Assembly: GCA_029204225.1 (NCBI GenBank) | Contig: CM055094.1 | Location: 5,198,063 to 5,262,062, forward strand | Direction of reading: 5' to 3' | Length of the DNA stretch: 64,000 nt | Origin: Diphasiastrum complanatum | Taxonomy: Eukaryota; Streptophyta; Lycopodiopsida; Lycopodiales; Lycopodiaceae | Shown: piece by piece, positions 45,510 through 59,119 of the stretch | Layout of the letters: each line of letters begins with the position of its first letter | Position numbering within the stretch: position 1 is the first letter of the stretch | Translations under genes and position numbers: made by a program | The notes under the pieces: model-generated | What the model was told of the DNA's origin: nothing | The model's database searches: none | Seen by the model: only the letters and a program-made list of their open reading frames with translations

Positions 45510-46660
45510 CTCACGCATCTGTTTTTGACGCTCAGTTAATTTTGTATCAATAATTTTATTTTTTTGTAACCGAGGTTTTTGAGTGGGCGGTGTTGTTGCC
45601 ACACTTATCATGCCGTCCTCAATTGTATCCCAAACTTCGTCTAGATACACGTCCCATGTGTATACTTTGGGCTTGGGCCTATATGCTTGTGTGTTGGGTA
45701 CTTTGGATGTCAGTTGGACGTGAGCCAATGGTCCTGGTGACTTGATCTCTTGAGGAATTGATTTTGATGGATAAGGTTGGGCATCTAGATAGAGGAGGAC
45801 ATGTTCATCCGTCATTTCACCATCATGCATGGAAAGAATACCTTCTTCCGAAACATTGGTGGTAGAGACACTAGGTTCTCCTAGGCACCAAGCTATAGGA
45901 ATTGGGTCAATCATCATAAGTGGGATGATGGGTGTATCAATGTCTGTTGAGGATGGTAGGATATCCACATCTTCTGCAGTGGTTTCGATACGACATCGGT
46001 TGGAATCAGCACAGTCCACAATCCACAGTAGCTAGTGCTTGACCCCAATTTATTATGCCCGTGGATCTTGTATAGTGGCCTTTTGGTTGGATTGGGACAC
46101 TATCTGATTCGTCATAAGTTTTTGATGACCAATCATCATAAATTTTTGCAAGCTTGACATGGCCAGTTGAGTCAACAGTGACTCGTTTGTCGTGATTGCC
46201 AAAGGTAATTTTTCTATGCTTCCAATCTTGGACAACGTCTGCCATCTGTAGCTAGGGTGTACCAAGAAGGAGTTTATAAGTATTTGCATCTTCTGGTAAG
46301 TCTAAGATGACACAATCGATTACAAATTTGACACCTGCTATTTGAACATTAATATTTGATAAATGACCAGTAGGGTCTGTAAGTCATTGATCAGCCATGC
46401 AAAGTTTGTATCATGGTTGATCGAGGGTATGGAAGCCCCATGACTTTGTCACAAAGCCATTATATTTATGCCTGATCCGCTATCAAGGATAGCGGATACT
46501 GCGGGATAGTCTTTATAGGACAGAGGTAAGGTGATGCTAGTCCCCTTAGCAACACCTATATTCAGCAGATTCATAGGAATCTGGGGAATTTCAGGAATCT
46601 CTTTTATTTTTCATTGGTTGTCAGGGATAGTAGGCAGCTGAAAACTACGATGGATATAGC
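45510..46660 (-). pseudogene. Gypsy element C protease region
   Basis: AVSAILDSGSGINIMAL carries the DSGS retroviral-type aspartic protease site (near 46484). It is followed by LLLGTP near 46260, LQMADVVQDWKHRKITFGNH and a linker ending KLTERQKQMRECW at the nested LTR. Frames change several times. It belongs to the same minus-strand element as the gag (46840-48791) and RT (43955-44785). Confidence 0.78.
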
Positions 46661-46839
46661 GTTAAGGCCCGGTGAAAAATTTTATCACGCTATGGAATGG
46701 CATGGTGAGTTGAGCTTGCAGGAGGTCAGAAAATAATTCAAGTCCTTGTAGAAATTGCTCTTTTTTGGGAATTTGAACGGATAACAGACTTTCTGTATGT
46801 TCTTCATCTCACAAAAACTCATCTCTAAACTCATTGTAC

Positions 46840-48791
46840 TACCTTTGTTCCACTTTTAAGTCTGAGTAGTCTCTAGGTAATGTGGAAGTTGTCAAGTGGC
46901 TTTCGTGATGGTCAGCTGATTTTGCAATGTTTTGCTGTTGTTCTTGGTGCTGGCGTTGTGCTCTAGTGAGAACTCTAACAGGTTCGGAGTTTGCGAACAC
47001 TGTTTGGACATTCTGCATGGTATTGGTTTTTAACTTTACAATCAACCATGAAGTGGCCAGTTTTGCCACAAATAAAACAACGGTTGCCCATTGGTCCTGT
47101 GGCAATAGCATAACCATCTTGGATGACTAGTTGTGCTGGATTTTCTGGTGGTGTGAAATACTCATCCCGTTTGCACGAGCATGAGTTGTCGGTTTGATAT
47201 GGGTGAGAACTAGCAAATGGGAGTGTTGTATCGTGATTATATGAGTGATCGTAGGAGCTATCTACAAGATGTGTTTGTGCACATTCTTGAGGGTGTCTAT
47301 GTTTTTGTGCTCCTAGATCATGTTGTCCCCTTGGAGGTGGCCCTAAGAGTGCCAGCTGTGGTTGAGGTTCATGTCTAGATTGTCTGGGCAACTCTTGTAT
47401 ATGGACTTGGTTGTTTCGTGGTGGGTAATATTGGTGTTGGTTTTGTGAAACAAACGGTTGTCGAGGAGGTTGATAATGTCTCCCTGACTGGTTGTGAGGC
47501 TGGTTTCTCGGGTTATAATAGCAATAGAGTGAGGTATGTCCTATAAAGTCGCAGATGTCGCATTTGATCAATGAAGTATCTGGGACCGGTTGGTATGATG
47601 GGCACTCATTGCCAGTGTGTGCACCTCACAGTGAGGGCACCATGTATTCTCTCATCTATGGTGGATTTGGCCAGTGGGTAACTGACCTAGCATCAAACTC
47701 TGGATAGACTTAAGAGTGTTTTGAAACTCTTTTGTGAGTTTCTCCATATGTTGCTGGTGTTGTTGGTTAAGCAACTCCATTTGTGTTTTTCATAACTGTT
47801 CTCGTGTTTCTTCATTTGGTCGAGCATCTTGAATAGCACGATGTGCTTTCCATTCACGTGACTCATCAACATCTGATCCCTCATCTTCTTCTCGAATGAC
47901 ATCAGACATGGCTTGTTTCAATGATGTGTATTCATCATTGGAGCAAAGTTCACGTCGTCGTATCCATCGTGGGAGTCCAACGAGGAACCAAATGATAAGC
48001 ATTGATTTTGTACCTAACTTTTTAATCTTTTAAATCGTTCTATGTAGTAACGTACTTTCTCGATTATTGCCATTTTGATATTACTCAACTTGACAAAAGA
48101 GCTTTCGATCAAATGAAATGGCTTGAATCTTTTGATAAATGCTTCCTTCAAGAGTGACCAGTCTCGGTTAATTTCACGATCAAGGTTAAAAACCATTCTC
48201 GTGCTCGATCGATCATGGTCATCGAGAAGAGCTGAACAATGGCTTCCGGTGATGTCTCGCCATAGACATCGCATGCATTCTCAAAGAGTTGAAGAAATCT
48301 TTGAGGGTTAGTGTTGCCATTGTACTTAGGTAAATCTAACTTCAGAGTTCATTTTTCAATACGCGGAACATTATTTGCAAAAGCTCCGTTTAAGTGAGCT
48401 CGTGCATGTGAAGATTAAGCAGCATGAAAGTGTGGTCGATCGTATGGAGCTTCAAAACGCATGGGTTTATATCTGTCAAATGGGTCTGTTGATGGCTCTT
48501 GGACTTGGGATTTCATTCTAGAATATCTATTGAATCGAGCATGTTCAGTAGTGGAGAGACCATCTCCGGGGGATAGTCCTCTATGGAATTTGGATCGTAA
48601 GGACGATCCATAACAAAACTAGAGTACCTTAGGATTGGGCAAGTAGGCCTCTTGGACTCTTTGGTAACTTGACTGTTTTTTTTTTTACGAATAATGTGGT
48701 GGTGTTTAAATGACACAGCTGTTTTGTTTTTTGGTGCTAGAGTTTTGCAAGAAAGAACTGTGGTATTTGGCAAACCCTGAGACCTAGTCAA
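46840..48791 (-). pseudogene. Gypsy element C gag
   Basis: The N-terminal part reads MDRPYDPNSIEDYPPEMVSP (near 48610), then a capsid-like stretch REINRDWSLLKEAFIKRFKP and an Asp/Glu/Lys helix segment (47790-47990). A His/Gln/Pro-rich region and a CCHC knuckle RCFICGKTGHFMVDC (near 47050-47085) follow, preceded by a second Cys pair (CDICDFIGHTSLYC). Stops and frameshifts divide it into at least five pieces. Confidence 0.8.
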
Positions 48792-48834
48792 ATAATAAAG
48801 TAGACTTTGTTTTGAAGTTGACTTGGTTCAGGTT

Positions 48835-49217
48835 GGAAGCCTTTGCAACAGAAAATGGGGGTTATGCTTATAATGTCATGCCTTTTGGCTTATGCAACGC
48901 CCCTTCAACGTTCTAGACGGTCATGCAACTGGCCTTCCAAGACCTGTTACATCAGATTGTGGAAATTTATCTCGACGATCTCTTCAGCAGCTACGCATCT
49001 TGACGCACTGGAGAAAATCTTCATTCTATGCCGTAGATTTGGAATTTCACTAAACCCTGATAAATGCCAGATATGGGTAACCCATGGGGTAGTACTCGGA
49101 CATATAATTTCAAAAAATGATATTTCTACCGACCCTTCAAAAATCAAGGTTATAGTTGAAATGCCCTTACCTGCAACAGTAAATGAGGTTTATGTATTCC
49201 TAGGTCACACTAATTAT
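48835..49217 (+). pseudogene. Gypsy RT C-terminal half in plus orientation
   Basis: Reads AFATENGGYAYNVMPFGLCN, APSTF, IVEIYLDDL (catalytic YLDD), GISLNPDKCQIWVTHGVVLG, HIISKNDISTDPSKIK and EVYVFLGHTNY, then is cut by the copia B LTR at 49218. It contains the part missing from 43955-44785 but lies on the other strand. One or two frame defects. Confidence 0.88.
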
Positions 49218-50583
<1,366 letters not shown>

Positions 50584-50593
50584 CTCCCCCTTA
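50584..50593 (-). promoter_or_regulatory. Polypurine tract of copia B
   Basis: The minus strand reads AAGGGGGAG directly before the 3' LTR TGTTGG, the priming site for plus-strand DNA synthesis. Confidence 0.85.
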
Positions 50594-52225
50594 AGCTTGC
50601 TGCTACGAATTTGGACTCAAATTGAGATTTAACAATTCTACTAGAGTAGAATATTTGTCCCTTGACAATGGTTTTGTCAGAATGTCAGCCAACACACTGT
50701 CTGTGTGACAGTATCTTAGTGCAATGTATTCTCTCTGAGAAAATGAAGTTGAATCTCTATATGTTTGGTCCTTGTGTGAGTTCGTCGGTTCAATTACAGA
50801 GCTGTACAACTCTGATTGTCCCACTAGAATATAGTTGGACCAATTTGTGAGAATCTGAGATCCTGTAGTAGTCTTCTAAGCCATAAAATCTCCTTCACTG
50901 TTGACGTAGCTGTGATATATTCTGATTCCGTAGAAGATAATGAAATGCATCTTTGCTTCCTACTATTCCATGAAATAGGTCCTCCTCCAAGAAAGCAAAT
51001 GTAGCCAGAGGTGAATTTTCTGATATCTACGTCTCCTGCCCAGTCTGAATCAGAATATGCAATCAATAAGAGTGCAGCTTCTGTATTTTGTTGTAACTCA
51101 AGGCATAGTGCTTTGAGGATTGAATGTACTTCAGAACTCTTTGTAGAGCTTTCCAGTGTTGTAGGCCTAGATTGGACATGAATTGCGACAACGTGCTTAC
51201 AACATATGCTAGATCAAGCAGTGTGCAAATCATAGAGTACATGAGAGAACCTATGATAGACTGATAAGGGTAATTGCGCATTTCTTGTTGATCTGCCTTT
51301 GTTCTGGGGCACATGTCTTTGGATAGCTTGCATCCTGGATCCATAGGAGTGTCTATGGGTTTGCAATCCTCCATGCCGTATCTTCGAAGTACATTAATTA
51401 GGTAAGATTGTTGGCTTATGGTGATTCTTCTGCTTGCACAATCTCTCGGAATCTCCATTTCAGGTAGGTAATGGACTGGACCTAAATTAGTCATCTCAAA
51501 CTCTGATGAGAGTAAGGACTTAGTTTCTTGCAGCAATTGATTTGAATTGCGGGATGATTAGGGAATCATCAATGTATAGTGCTATTATAACATAGCTTGG
51601 CCCCTTTGGTTTTAGATACACATTTGAATCTGCGGTGCAGGAGGTAAAGTCATGCTGCACAAGAAATGATTTATTCTATCATACCAGGCCCTTGGAGCTT
51701 GCTTCAGGTCGTATAATGCCTTGTGTAATTTGCATAGTAGATGCTCCTTGCCTTGAGGGATATAATCTTCTGGTTGATAGATGTAGACATCTTCTTGTAT
51801 GTATCCGTGTATGAATGTCGTCTGGACGTCCATCTGGTGAATATCCAGATCTTTTGTAGCAAATATAGCCAATAGAGTACGCTAGACTGATGTTTGACTA
51901 CTGGACTGAAGGTCTCAGTGTAGTTTATCCCATATACTTGCTCAAAGCCTTTAACTACCAATCTAGCTTTCCATTTGGATATAGATCCATCTAGCTTAAG
52001 CTTTAGCTTAAAGATCCATTTAGAATCAATTGGCTTTACACCTGTAGGAGGAATGACAAGACTCCAGGTCTTGTTCTTCATTAAAGATTGATACTTAGCA
52101 TCCATGGTAGCTTTCCATTTGTCTGCATCGGGCATTGACAGTGCTTCTGCTATGGTGGCAGGTTCGTCATGGCTAATGAAAGCTTGAGGGATGAATCGGT
52201 CAGCAGGCTGCTGTCGTTGTCTCAC
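50594..52225 (-). pseudogene. Copia B reverse transcriptase and RNase H
   Basis: RT starts EPATIAEALSMPDADKWKAT and continues SKWIFKLKLKLDGSISKWKA, GINYTETFSPVV, DIHQMDVQTTFIHG, LYDLKQAPRAWYD and ALYIDDSLI (catalytic YIDD, 51576-51565). The connection region includes GSLMYSMICTLLDLAYVVS. RNase H has YSDSDWAGDVDIRKFTSGY, LSSTESEYI and the ending VLADILTKPL. Frameshifts occur at about 51900, 51600, 51060 and 50830. Confidence 0.9.
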
Positions 52226-52281
52226 AGATCTTTGAACTGCAGGTGCTTGATCAGACCATTCTCCTTGGTGAATGACTGGGA

Positions 52282-53274
52282 CTATAGTATTTTGCGGTTG
52301 AACGATTGTGGGTCTAGGCCCATCGACGGTAAGTGGAGCCGTTGGGACAAACTCCGTTCTTGAACAATCATAGGTCGTAGCCTATCGCTGAAAGGTGGAG
52401 CTGCTATGGTAGTCTCTTGTATTGGTTGCTTTTGTTTGAAATCGTAGTATTTGTCTTCAAGGAAGACAACATCACGATTGACCAAGATTTGGCCCGTAAC
52501 CACATCGTAAACATGAAATGCCTTGTGTGAAGTTGAATAGCCGATGAAAATGCTTTTACAGTTTATTGGGTCCAGCTTCTTCCTCGGATCAAATGGCACT
52601 TGTGCATAGCAGAGACATATGAAGAAACGCACATGTTTTAAACCTGGCTTGTAACCGGTGTATTGGAATCAATCGCCTTGGTGATAGAGTAATTTTGTAG
52701 ATAGCAAGCCGTAGAGATAGCTTTTGTCCAAAAGGTTTGAGGCAGATGCGAATTTGCTATCATGGATCATGCAGCTTCCAACAGTGTGCAGTTCTTCCAC
52801 TCTGCTACTCCGTTCTATTGTGGAGTGTAGCTCGTAGTAACTTGGTGGTGCACACCACATGAAGACAGGTAGTCCTTCATCTCATTTGACAAGAACTCTC
52901 CCCCTGAATCAGACATAGGTCCTTGATCCTCTGACCAGTTTGATTTTCAGCGTAATGCTTGAAATTTTTGAAGCAACGAAATGCTTCTGACTTGTTCTTA
53001 ATGAACATAACACTGCAAATCGAGAGTAATCATCAACGAATGTGATAAAATACAGAGCTTGACCTAATGAAGGTATGCTCATAGGACCACACAAGTCATT
53101 GTGTATTAGTGACAAGATGGACTTCGTCCTTTGGGCTTGTCCTCTCGGAAATCTCGTTATAGGTTGTTTCTCTAGTAGACAATTTTCACAAATAGTCTGA
53201 TTAGCTGTGGTGACAGCAATTATAATCATGTCCTTGACCATTTTATTGTGATGTATATACAAGATTGAACTCAT
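52282..53274 (-). pseudogene. Copia B integrase
   Basis: CENCLLEKQPITRFPRGQ (zinc-finger end), HNDLCGPMSIPSLGQALYFI, TFVDDYSRFAVL, SGGEFLSNEMKDYLSSCGVH, AEWKNCTLLEAACSM, then DPRKKLDPINCKSIFIGYS and YDVVTGQILVNRDVVFLED, the usual copia integrase C-terminal GYS block. Several frame changes and one stop inside the NGVAE region. Confidence 0.88.
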
Positions 53275-53399
53275 GTTTTAATGACCTAATCTTTGATGCC
53301 ATAATATTTGCATCTGAACAACTCACAGAAAGTGCAACATCGTGACTCAGTATGTACAAATTTTCTTCTCTATAAGTAGAGAGGATTTCCTTTGAGTTC

Positions 53400-53718
53400 T
53401 CATCTAAAATAGTACATCAACTGGCAGTGAACAAAGCTCTATAGCCCTGATCTGTGATCTTGCTAATAGACAAAAGGTTCTTTGTCAATTTGGTACATAA
53501 AGTACTCCATTAAGCTGCCTAGTGATGCCATCAGAGAACTGCAGTTGAATAGACCCTTGGCCTTCAACTTGGTGTGAATTGGAGTCACCAAAGAAAATTT
53601 ATTTTGATTCTGTAGCTGTGAGTGTAGAGAAGAGGTCCTTGCATGACATCATGTGCTGAGAAGCACCTGAATCGAGATACCAGTGATGGGCATCTCTACT
53701 AGATTGATCTTGTACCTA
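53400..53718 (-). pseudogene. Copia B protease/pre-integrase
   Basis: Near-identical to element A at 5207-5519, including the DSGASQHM active-site block and the pre-integrase LTKNLLSISKI. Compared with A it carries an extra TCAGAGAACTGCAG stretch near 53530. The element breaks off at about 53720. Confidence 0.82.
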
Positions 53719-54053
53719 TGTTCAAGATAGAGTAGAAGATATGTTTGAAACTCTAAATATTTATCTCAATGCTAGCAAAATTCAATTCTCCAAGGAAAAT
53801 ATTTTCTCTAGAAAAATATTTCATCAAAGGAAGCAGGCCATCAACATCCTTGTGGGTGTTGTTGGCTAAATTCATCTTTATACAAAACATGTTTTAAATA
53901 ATATCTACAATTTATAAACCAAGATAATGTTTAAACTCAAGTGCTCACTGCAAGATTGAAAAAGTAACGTATTAGAAGTCATAAACAGAGAGAACTTATT
54001 AGAAGAGATAAAGAGTAAGAACTAATAAACTTATATTTTACGATAAGACACCA

Positions 54054-55330
54054 CTAGATAATTGACAATCTTTGAGGAATCTTGAGAGATAAAGCTGCAC
54101 AAATGTGGATCGTTACTATCAAGTGAAGCTCCTTCTTGGAATCATTCACAATGGAATTTTGAAAAAGTCGAACCACACTTTGATCAACCATCTTGAGCTG
54201 ACAAGTGGGTTTGGTGAGTTTGTGTTCCATGTTCCATTCCAACATGAGAGACGTGGAGATGATATTGACATTTGAGCCATCATCTAATATAGCTAATACT
54301 TTTCGGGATTGGCGATGAGTAGTTGAAATCTTGATATTGCCCCTTTCACTAAGCATATTAGTTAGGTGTAATGGCATTTCAGGTAGCTCATCAGGGGTGG
54401 TGGTTTCGTTCGATTGGAGTTGTTGTTTCCACTGACCTGCATGCTTCCATAAAATTTGGAAGGGAAGTGTGACATCAGCTTGGAGCAGATCTCCCCATAC
54501 TTCAGTGCCTTCAAGTGCTTTATTCTCAAAAGGCATGTGTGGTACTTTATGGGAGCTAGAAGAGGCTCGATCTGCATTTTCAATTTGTTGACAGTATTTG
54601 TGATGCAGCCGAATTTCTTCTGATGGTTAAGGATACAATGGGTGTAGACCCTTCACTCGGAGGTATGGTGTGCTGCTAGGTTTTGTTGGGTGCAATGGTA
54701 GTGGCTTGATGTTATTGTGCTCTAGTCAAGACCCATGCTGGCAGAGTTTTGACTTGCAAGGAGTAGACATGGGTAGCTGGTTTAGATTGGGAAGGGCAAT
54801 TCTCAACATGGTATTCAATGCCACAATTTTCACAAGCTGGTGGAAAACGAAGTTTTTTTTGGGCAGTGAGTACTAGGATGTTTACATGCATAGATAAAAC
54901 ATCCGCATATTGTGGGAAATTGTTGTGTTGAAAACACAACTTGGTTTGGATTGTAGACCGGGGCATTGGGATCAATCATGTGAGTATTAGGATCATATGA
55001 ATAATATACCATTGATTCATAGGAGTATCCTAGTTGAGTAGTGTCTTCCACATAATAAGTTGTTGAATCTATAGAATTTGGATCAATAAAATGTATAGCT
55101 AGTTGTGGAATTGGTTGATTAACGACAAATTGTTTGCGTGGTTGCAATTGACTTGGTGCAGTTGGTCGTGGTTGATACACTCCTGGCCGTAGCATGGGCT
55201 ATTGTGGATTGTAGGCGTGGTAAGGCCAATACATGGGTCTGGGTGCTAATGGGAAAGGAGTTTTCAGTTGGGGGCACTCATTAGCAGTGTGATTCTACGA
55301 ACCGTATAGGACACTAGACATTTTCTCTTG
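54054..55330 (-). mobile_element. Ty3/gypsy gag-protease fragment (element D)
   Basis: Pro/Gln/Tyr-rich gag (VYQPRPTAPSQLQPRKQF, 55195-54830) with a CCHC knuckle CENCGIEYHVENC (near 54830) and a protease with KVLAILDDGSNVNIIS (DDGS active site, near 54290). The latter is preceded by GDLLQADVTLPFQILWKHAG. The domain plan and orientation resemble element C but RT is absent. 53721-54053 contains nothing clear. Confidence 0.72.
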
Positions 55331-55629
55331 TTGGAAAGGATTTATCAACAATATCTTTCATTAGAGAAAATATGGGCCCAAAGAGGGCCCTATAAGAAAT
55401 GCCATGTAGGATAGAGAAAAATAACTACAAAGTAGTTATAATATCATTTTCTAACTTCTTCATGAATTTGCCCGCACTACTTTCCATGTAAATGAATGCA
55501 CCTTAGTTTAGTCACATCAAACTTCATTGGTGCTTAACCATAGTTAAAATATAATTTTCAAAATGATGAAATATTCTCTCCCAAAAGTTGGGAACACTCA
55601 AAAATTTGAATTAGGAGTGATATCTCTGA

Positions 55630-55730
55630 AACAAAGTCTATGCCATCTCTATCTCCAGGGTCAAACAAGTGTTTAGCAACATCTCTATCTCCAACAGGGT
55701 CGAACAAGAGTTTAGCACCATCTCTAGCTT
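55630..55730. repeat. About 45-bp tandem pair
   Basis: CCATCTCTATCTCCAGGGTCAAACAAGTGTTTAGCAA is repeated from about 55680 with CAACAGGGTCGAACAAGAG changes and a third partial copy, just before the coding relic at 55770. Confidence 0.7.
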
Positions 55731-55769
55731 TGTTATTGTCATTGTGTTGTTTGTTACTATACTACTGTA

Positions 55770-57981
55770 TTGATGACAAAGCTTTATCATCTTCATGTGG
55801 ATCTGTCACCAGAATATGCTCCGCTCAGGACAAAAAATTCAAAGCAACCCAAATTGACAACTTCTGATATGGTCCGATACATAGAGGAAAAGCTAAAGCA
55901 TGTAGATTTATGGTCATCAGGAACATTGTATCCTATTGATCCATGTTCATTGCAACATCCAGATTTTCATTCGGTGAGTCAGTTTCTAATGTATACGTGT
56001 CATGGCAAAAATGGCCTTTTGGGTTACTGTGAGAATTTGATGCTCTATGGGAATGCACATTCAATGCAAAGAATACATAATTTGGAAGAGAATTCAAGAA
56101 AAATATCAAAGGAGTGCGAAGAAAAATCTTCAAAGTTAAAAACTTGTTTGGATGAAAATGAGATGCTCAAGAAGGAGATCACAAGGTTGAAATCTTCTTT
56201 GCATCATTATGCAACTAGTAATGATGAGATAAAAACTGCATTTCAATCCATGCGTATCTCATATTTGTCTCTTGTTAAACATATGGATGTGCTCAACAGA
56301 AAGGTCCGAAGCAACAAGAGGAAAAGACTGGTAACCAAGGATATATGTGATCTATCATCCAGAGGAAGTCATAGAAAAAGACGAATCCGTGCATTCAAGT
56401 AAGTTATAGCATATTCAGTATTAAATATTGCTTGAACTTTTTGATTCATCCATAATCACTAGTTTTATTATTTATTCATTTCAACTTTCTGTTGATTTGC
56501 TTATTATACTGTTGTGAATACTATGAGTGTCAAAATTTTTACTGACATTTTTATGAACATTATGTTTGCAATGCAGATCAGCATTGTTTGTTAAAGACCA
56601 TTTGGCCAATGAGATTTCGATTGGAAACTCACTAGGCTCTATCTTGAAGGACAAAAAATGGAAAGAGCCAGTCTCACGATCGTGAATGGAGCACTTTCAA
56701 ATTCAGAAGACTCAAAAGGCTTCTTCGATCAGAAAATGATATCTAGTGGTTCGCAGCATTTCAGGTATAGTAGTTCCTTCGCATAATCTATGGAGATAAT
56801 CATTTCAATATGGATTTCATTTGGAAAATATTCTTTGTGTTAATGTTATGAGGCTAATCACGTTTTTGTATTCTCTTATAGGTGATGAAAGAAGACCATG
56901 ACATTCTCTCATGGATATTTAATAGAACGTCATATCCTGCCACCATAAAACATCACATGGAGGGAGTTCCACTCAATATTCTTGGAATTGGCACTTTCAA
57001 CATTGAATGGCATTTAGCAGGAGATCTGAAGACATTAAAATGTATGTTCAATGTATCCCATGGCGCTAACTCTAAACACCCTTGTTTGTACTGCATGAAG
57101 ACAACAAAAGACATGACAAGGAGTACAGGAATATCAAGAGATCGAGAAGATCCTAATTAGAAACCTGTACTACCGATTCCTCTTCAAAATGTTCATATCT
57201 GTACATTGCATGCGGAGGTGCATATTATAGAAAAAATAATATATCTTCACATCTTGTTTGCATGGAATTCCGAGCCAGAGGCCTCTGCGAAGGAAGCTAT
57301 TTCCAAATTAGAGAATGCTTTGTCCAAAGCAGACTTACATAAAGGCCACATTAAAATACAAAAAGATGACAAGCTATCAAGTAAAATAGGAAATATTCCA
57401 TGCAAGCCAAGCATTGGAGGATCCAAAGCTTGAAGATTTTTATCAAATTATTCTGGCAAACAATCCAAGATTCAATACTCGGTTTGAAGAGATTTTGAAG
57501 AAGAAGGTTTTACTCGTATACACAAAGTAGAAGTTTGGAAAAAATTAGACAACATGGTGAAATACTTGAGAAAAAATAAATTTTCAAATACTGATGTACA
57601 AATGATACAAAAAACAACCAGTGAATTTGTGGATGCAGTTCGAAGTGCATGGGGTGTTGATCATATAACACATTATATGGTAAGATTTCGATGTTACACT
57701 ACTATAGACAAATATGTGCAATTAAATATAGATAGTTTTGGTACTGATTTAGATTATGCTTTTATGACATGCAGCACATGTTACGGCATCATTCGACATT
57801 CTTTGCAAGAAATAGTGGAAGTCTTAGCATATGGTCATCGCAAGGAATAGAAAAATCTCATTGGCAAGCAAGAGCGACATTTCATAAAAGTACACAACAT
57901 GGCAGGACTAACACAAAAAATAGCTATATACTGCAACTTTTCCAATGGTTTTACAGAAGAATCCAAATTAGTTTTTATTAG
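55770..57981 (+). pseudogene. Spliced transposase-like gene of unnamed family (damaged)
   Basis: Four inferred exons: 55770-56398, 56577-56764, 56882-57679, 57775-57981, with GT-AG introns of 178, 117 and 95 bp. Exon 1 has a coiled coil (NLEENSRKISKECEEKSSKL, CLDENEMLKKEITRLKSSLH) and a basic end (SNKRKRLVTKD...SHRKRRIRAFK). Exon 3 has NILGIGTFNIEWHLAGDLKT, NVSHGANSKHPCLYC and WGVDHITHYM. Exon 4 has LWSSQGIEKSHWQAR-like SIWSSQGIEKSHWQARATFH and QLFQWFYRRIQ, stop at 57979-57981. Damage: frameshift near 56690, TAG near 57158, and frame breaks near 57420-57480. The HxNSKHPCLYC and SSQGxEKSHWxAR layout suggests a transposase-like protein repeated in non-seed-plant genomes. I cannot assign a superfamily. 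Confidence 0.55.
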
Positions 57982-57999
57982 AAAAATTATTTTATGCAC

Positions 58000-58688
58000 C
58001 TTATTAAAATTATGTCCTCCAAAAAAATGAGACAGTGCCTTGATTGCCATAATCATAGTCTCACCATGTTGATAAAACTTTGAATGGGCAACACTTATCT
58101 CATTATTCTTGAAGAACTTCAGATAGTGCCCCAATGCATGATCTCTTGAAAATTCTCCAGCAGAAGATATCTGCCCTCGACGAATTGCAAAATCATCAAG
58201 AAAAATTGTTTTTTGAAATGAAAAAAAAACAAAGTAAACTCTAGTATATAATCTGACATAACGAATCTATCAGTACATGATAAGATACAAAAACTTACGC
58301 ATTCGGCTTTGTCTTCCCTGATTACTATCTCTCTATCAATATTATGTCCACCTTTCGATGTCAATATTTTTGGTGAATAGACAGTTGGTTGTGGAAAATC
58401 AAATTGACTTTGGATTATGAGAAACTCCTCCTCAGATGGTAGATCATCTTCTTTGTTGTGCATTTCCTCCACAGCCATTTTCAAGTAATTTTTCCCTGAA
58501 TAAAACTTATCATTCTGTACATCGTCAACACCAAGGAGAAGATCATCAGCATCAAAATCAATAATATCCAGAAATTCATCAAGCTCTTTGCTCAAAATGC
58601 AAAGAGTCTCAGCTTCAGTGAAATAAAAAAGATCTGATATATCCGATATTGTCAAAAAAGAATTAATATCTATATTATAAGTAGGCAA
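58000..58688 (-). pseudogene. Convergent two-exon partial gene, unrecognised
   Basis: The upstream exon (58688-58299) is acidic (ELDEFLDIIDFDADDLLLGV, EEMHNKEDDLPSEEEF) and ends with KAEC at a GTAAGT donor. The second exon (about 58192-58000) reads FAIRRGQISSAGEFSRDHAL, GHYLKFFKNNEISVAHSKFY and AIKALSHFFGGHNFNK, ending at a GTGCAT donor. Its end is only 19 bp from the stop of the plus-strand gene at 57981, tail to tail. No start codon or later exons are present. The protein may be a second component of the same element; that is inference. Confidence 0.45.
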
Positions 58689-58699
58689 AGGGTACTCAC

Positions 58700-59060
58700 A
58701 CAGAGGCCTAGAGTGTAGATCAACTCATAATAAGTCAATTTTGTTGTGGTGCGAATCATGTTAGTGCAAAAAATGGTCAAGTTGGTTAAAACTTACCAGA
58801 AACTGTCAAAAAATGACTCGCATAGCCGTATTTTGGAGGAAAAAACACTTTTTAAATCCAAAAATTAGGTGTGCGAGTAGGCTTTGGGCAGAGATTTGAG
58901 AAACATGCTAAGTACTCACACAATAGTCCTAGATACTCGCACAGCCTGAGTACCCGTACAACAGACAAAATTGTAGAAGTAAGGACTCAAAATTGAGAAA
59001 AATGGACTCTCACAACTCAAAAACTGACTCGGACGGACAACTACTTGTGAAGACTTAGAT
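58700..59060. repeat. Repetitive ACTCGCAC/ACTCACAC-rich segment
   Basis: GGGTACTCACACAGAGGCCTAGA near 58690 is echoed by TACTCACACAATAGTCCTAGATACTCGCACAG near 58914 and GAGTACCCGTACA near 58950. No coding motif. It could be a degraded terminal or subterminal repeat region. Confidence 0.35.
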
Positions 59061-59119
59061 TTGCTACAGTTGGGTTGTCTTTCCATAATCCCTGAAATTC
59101 TGCTACAAGATGGAGAAGA

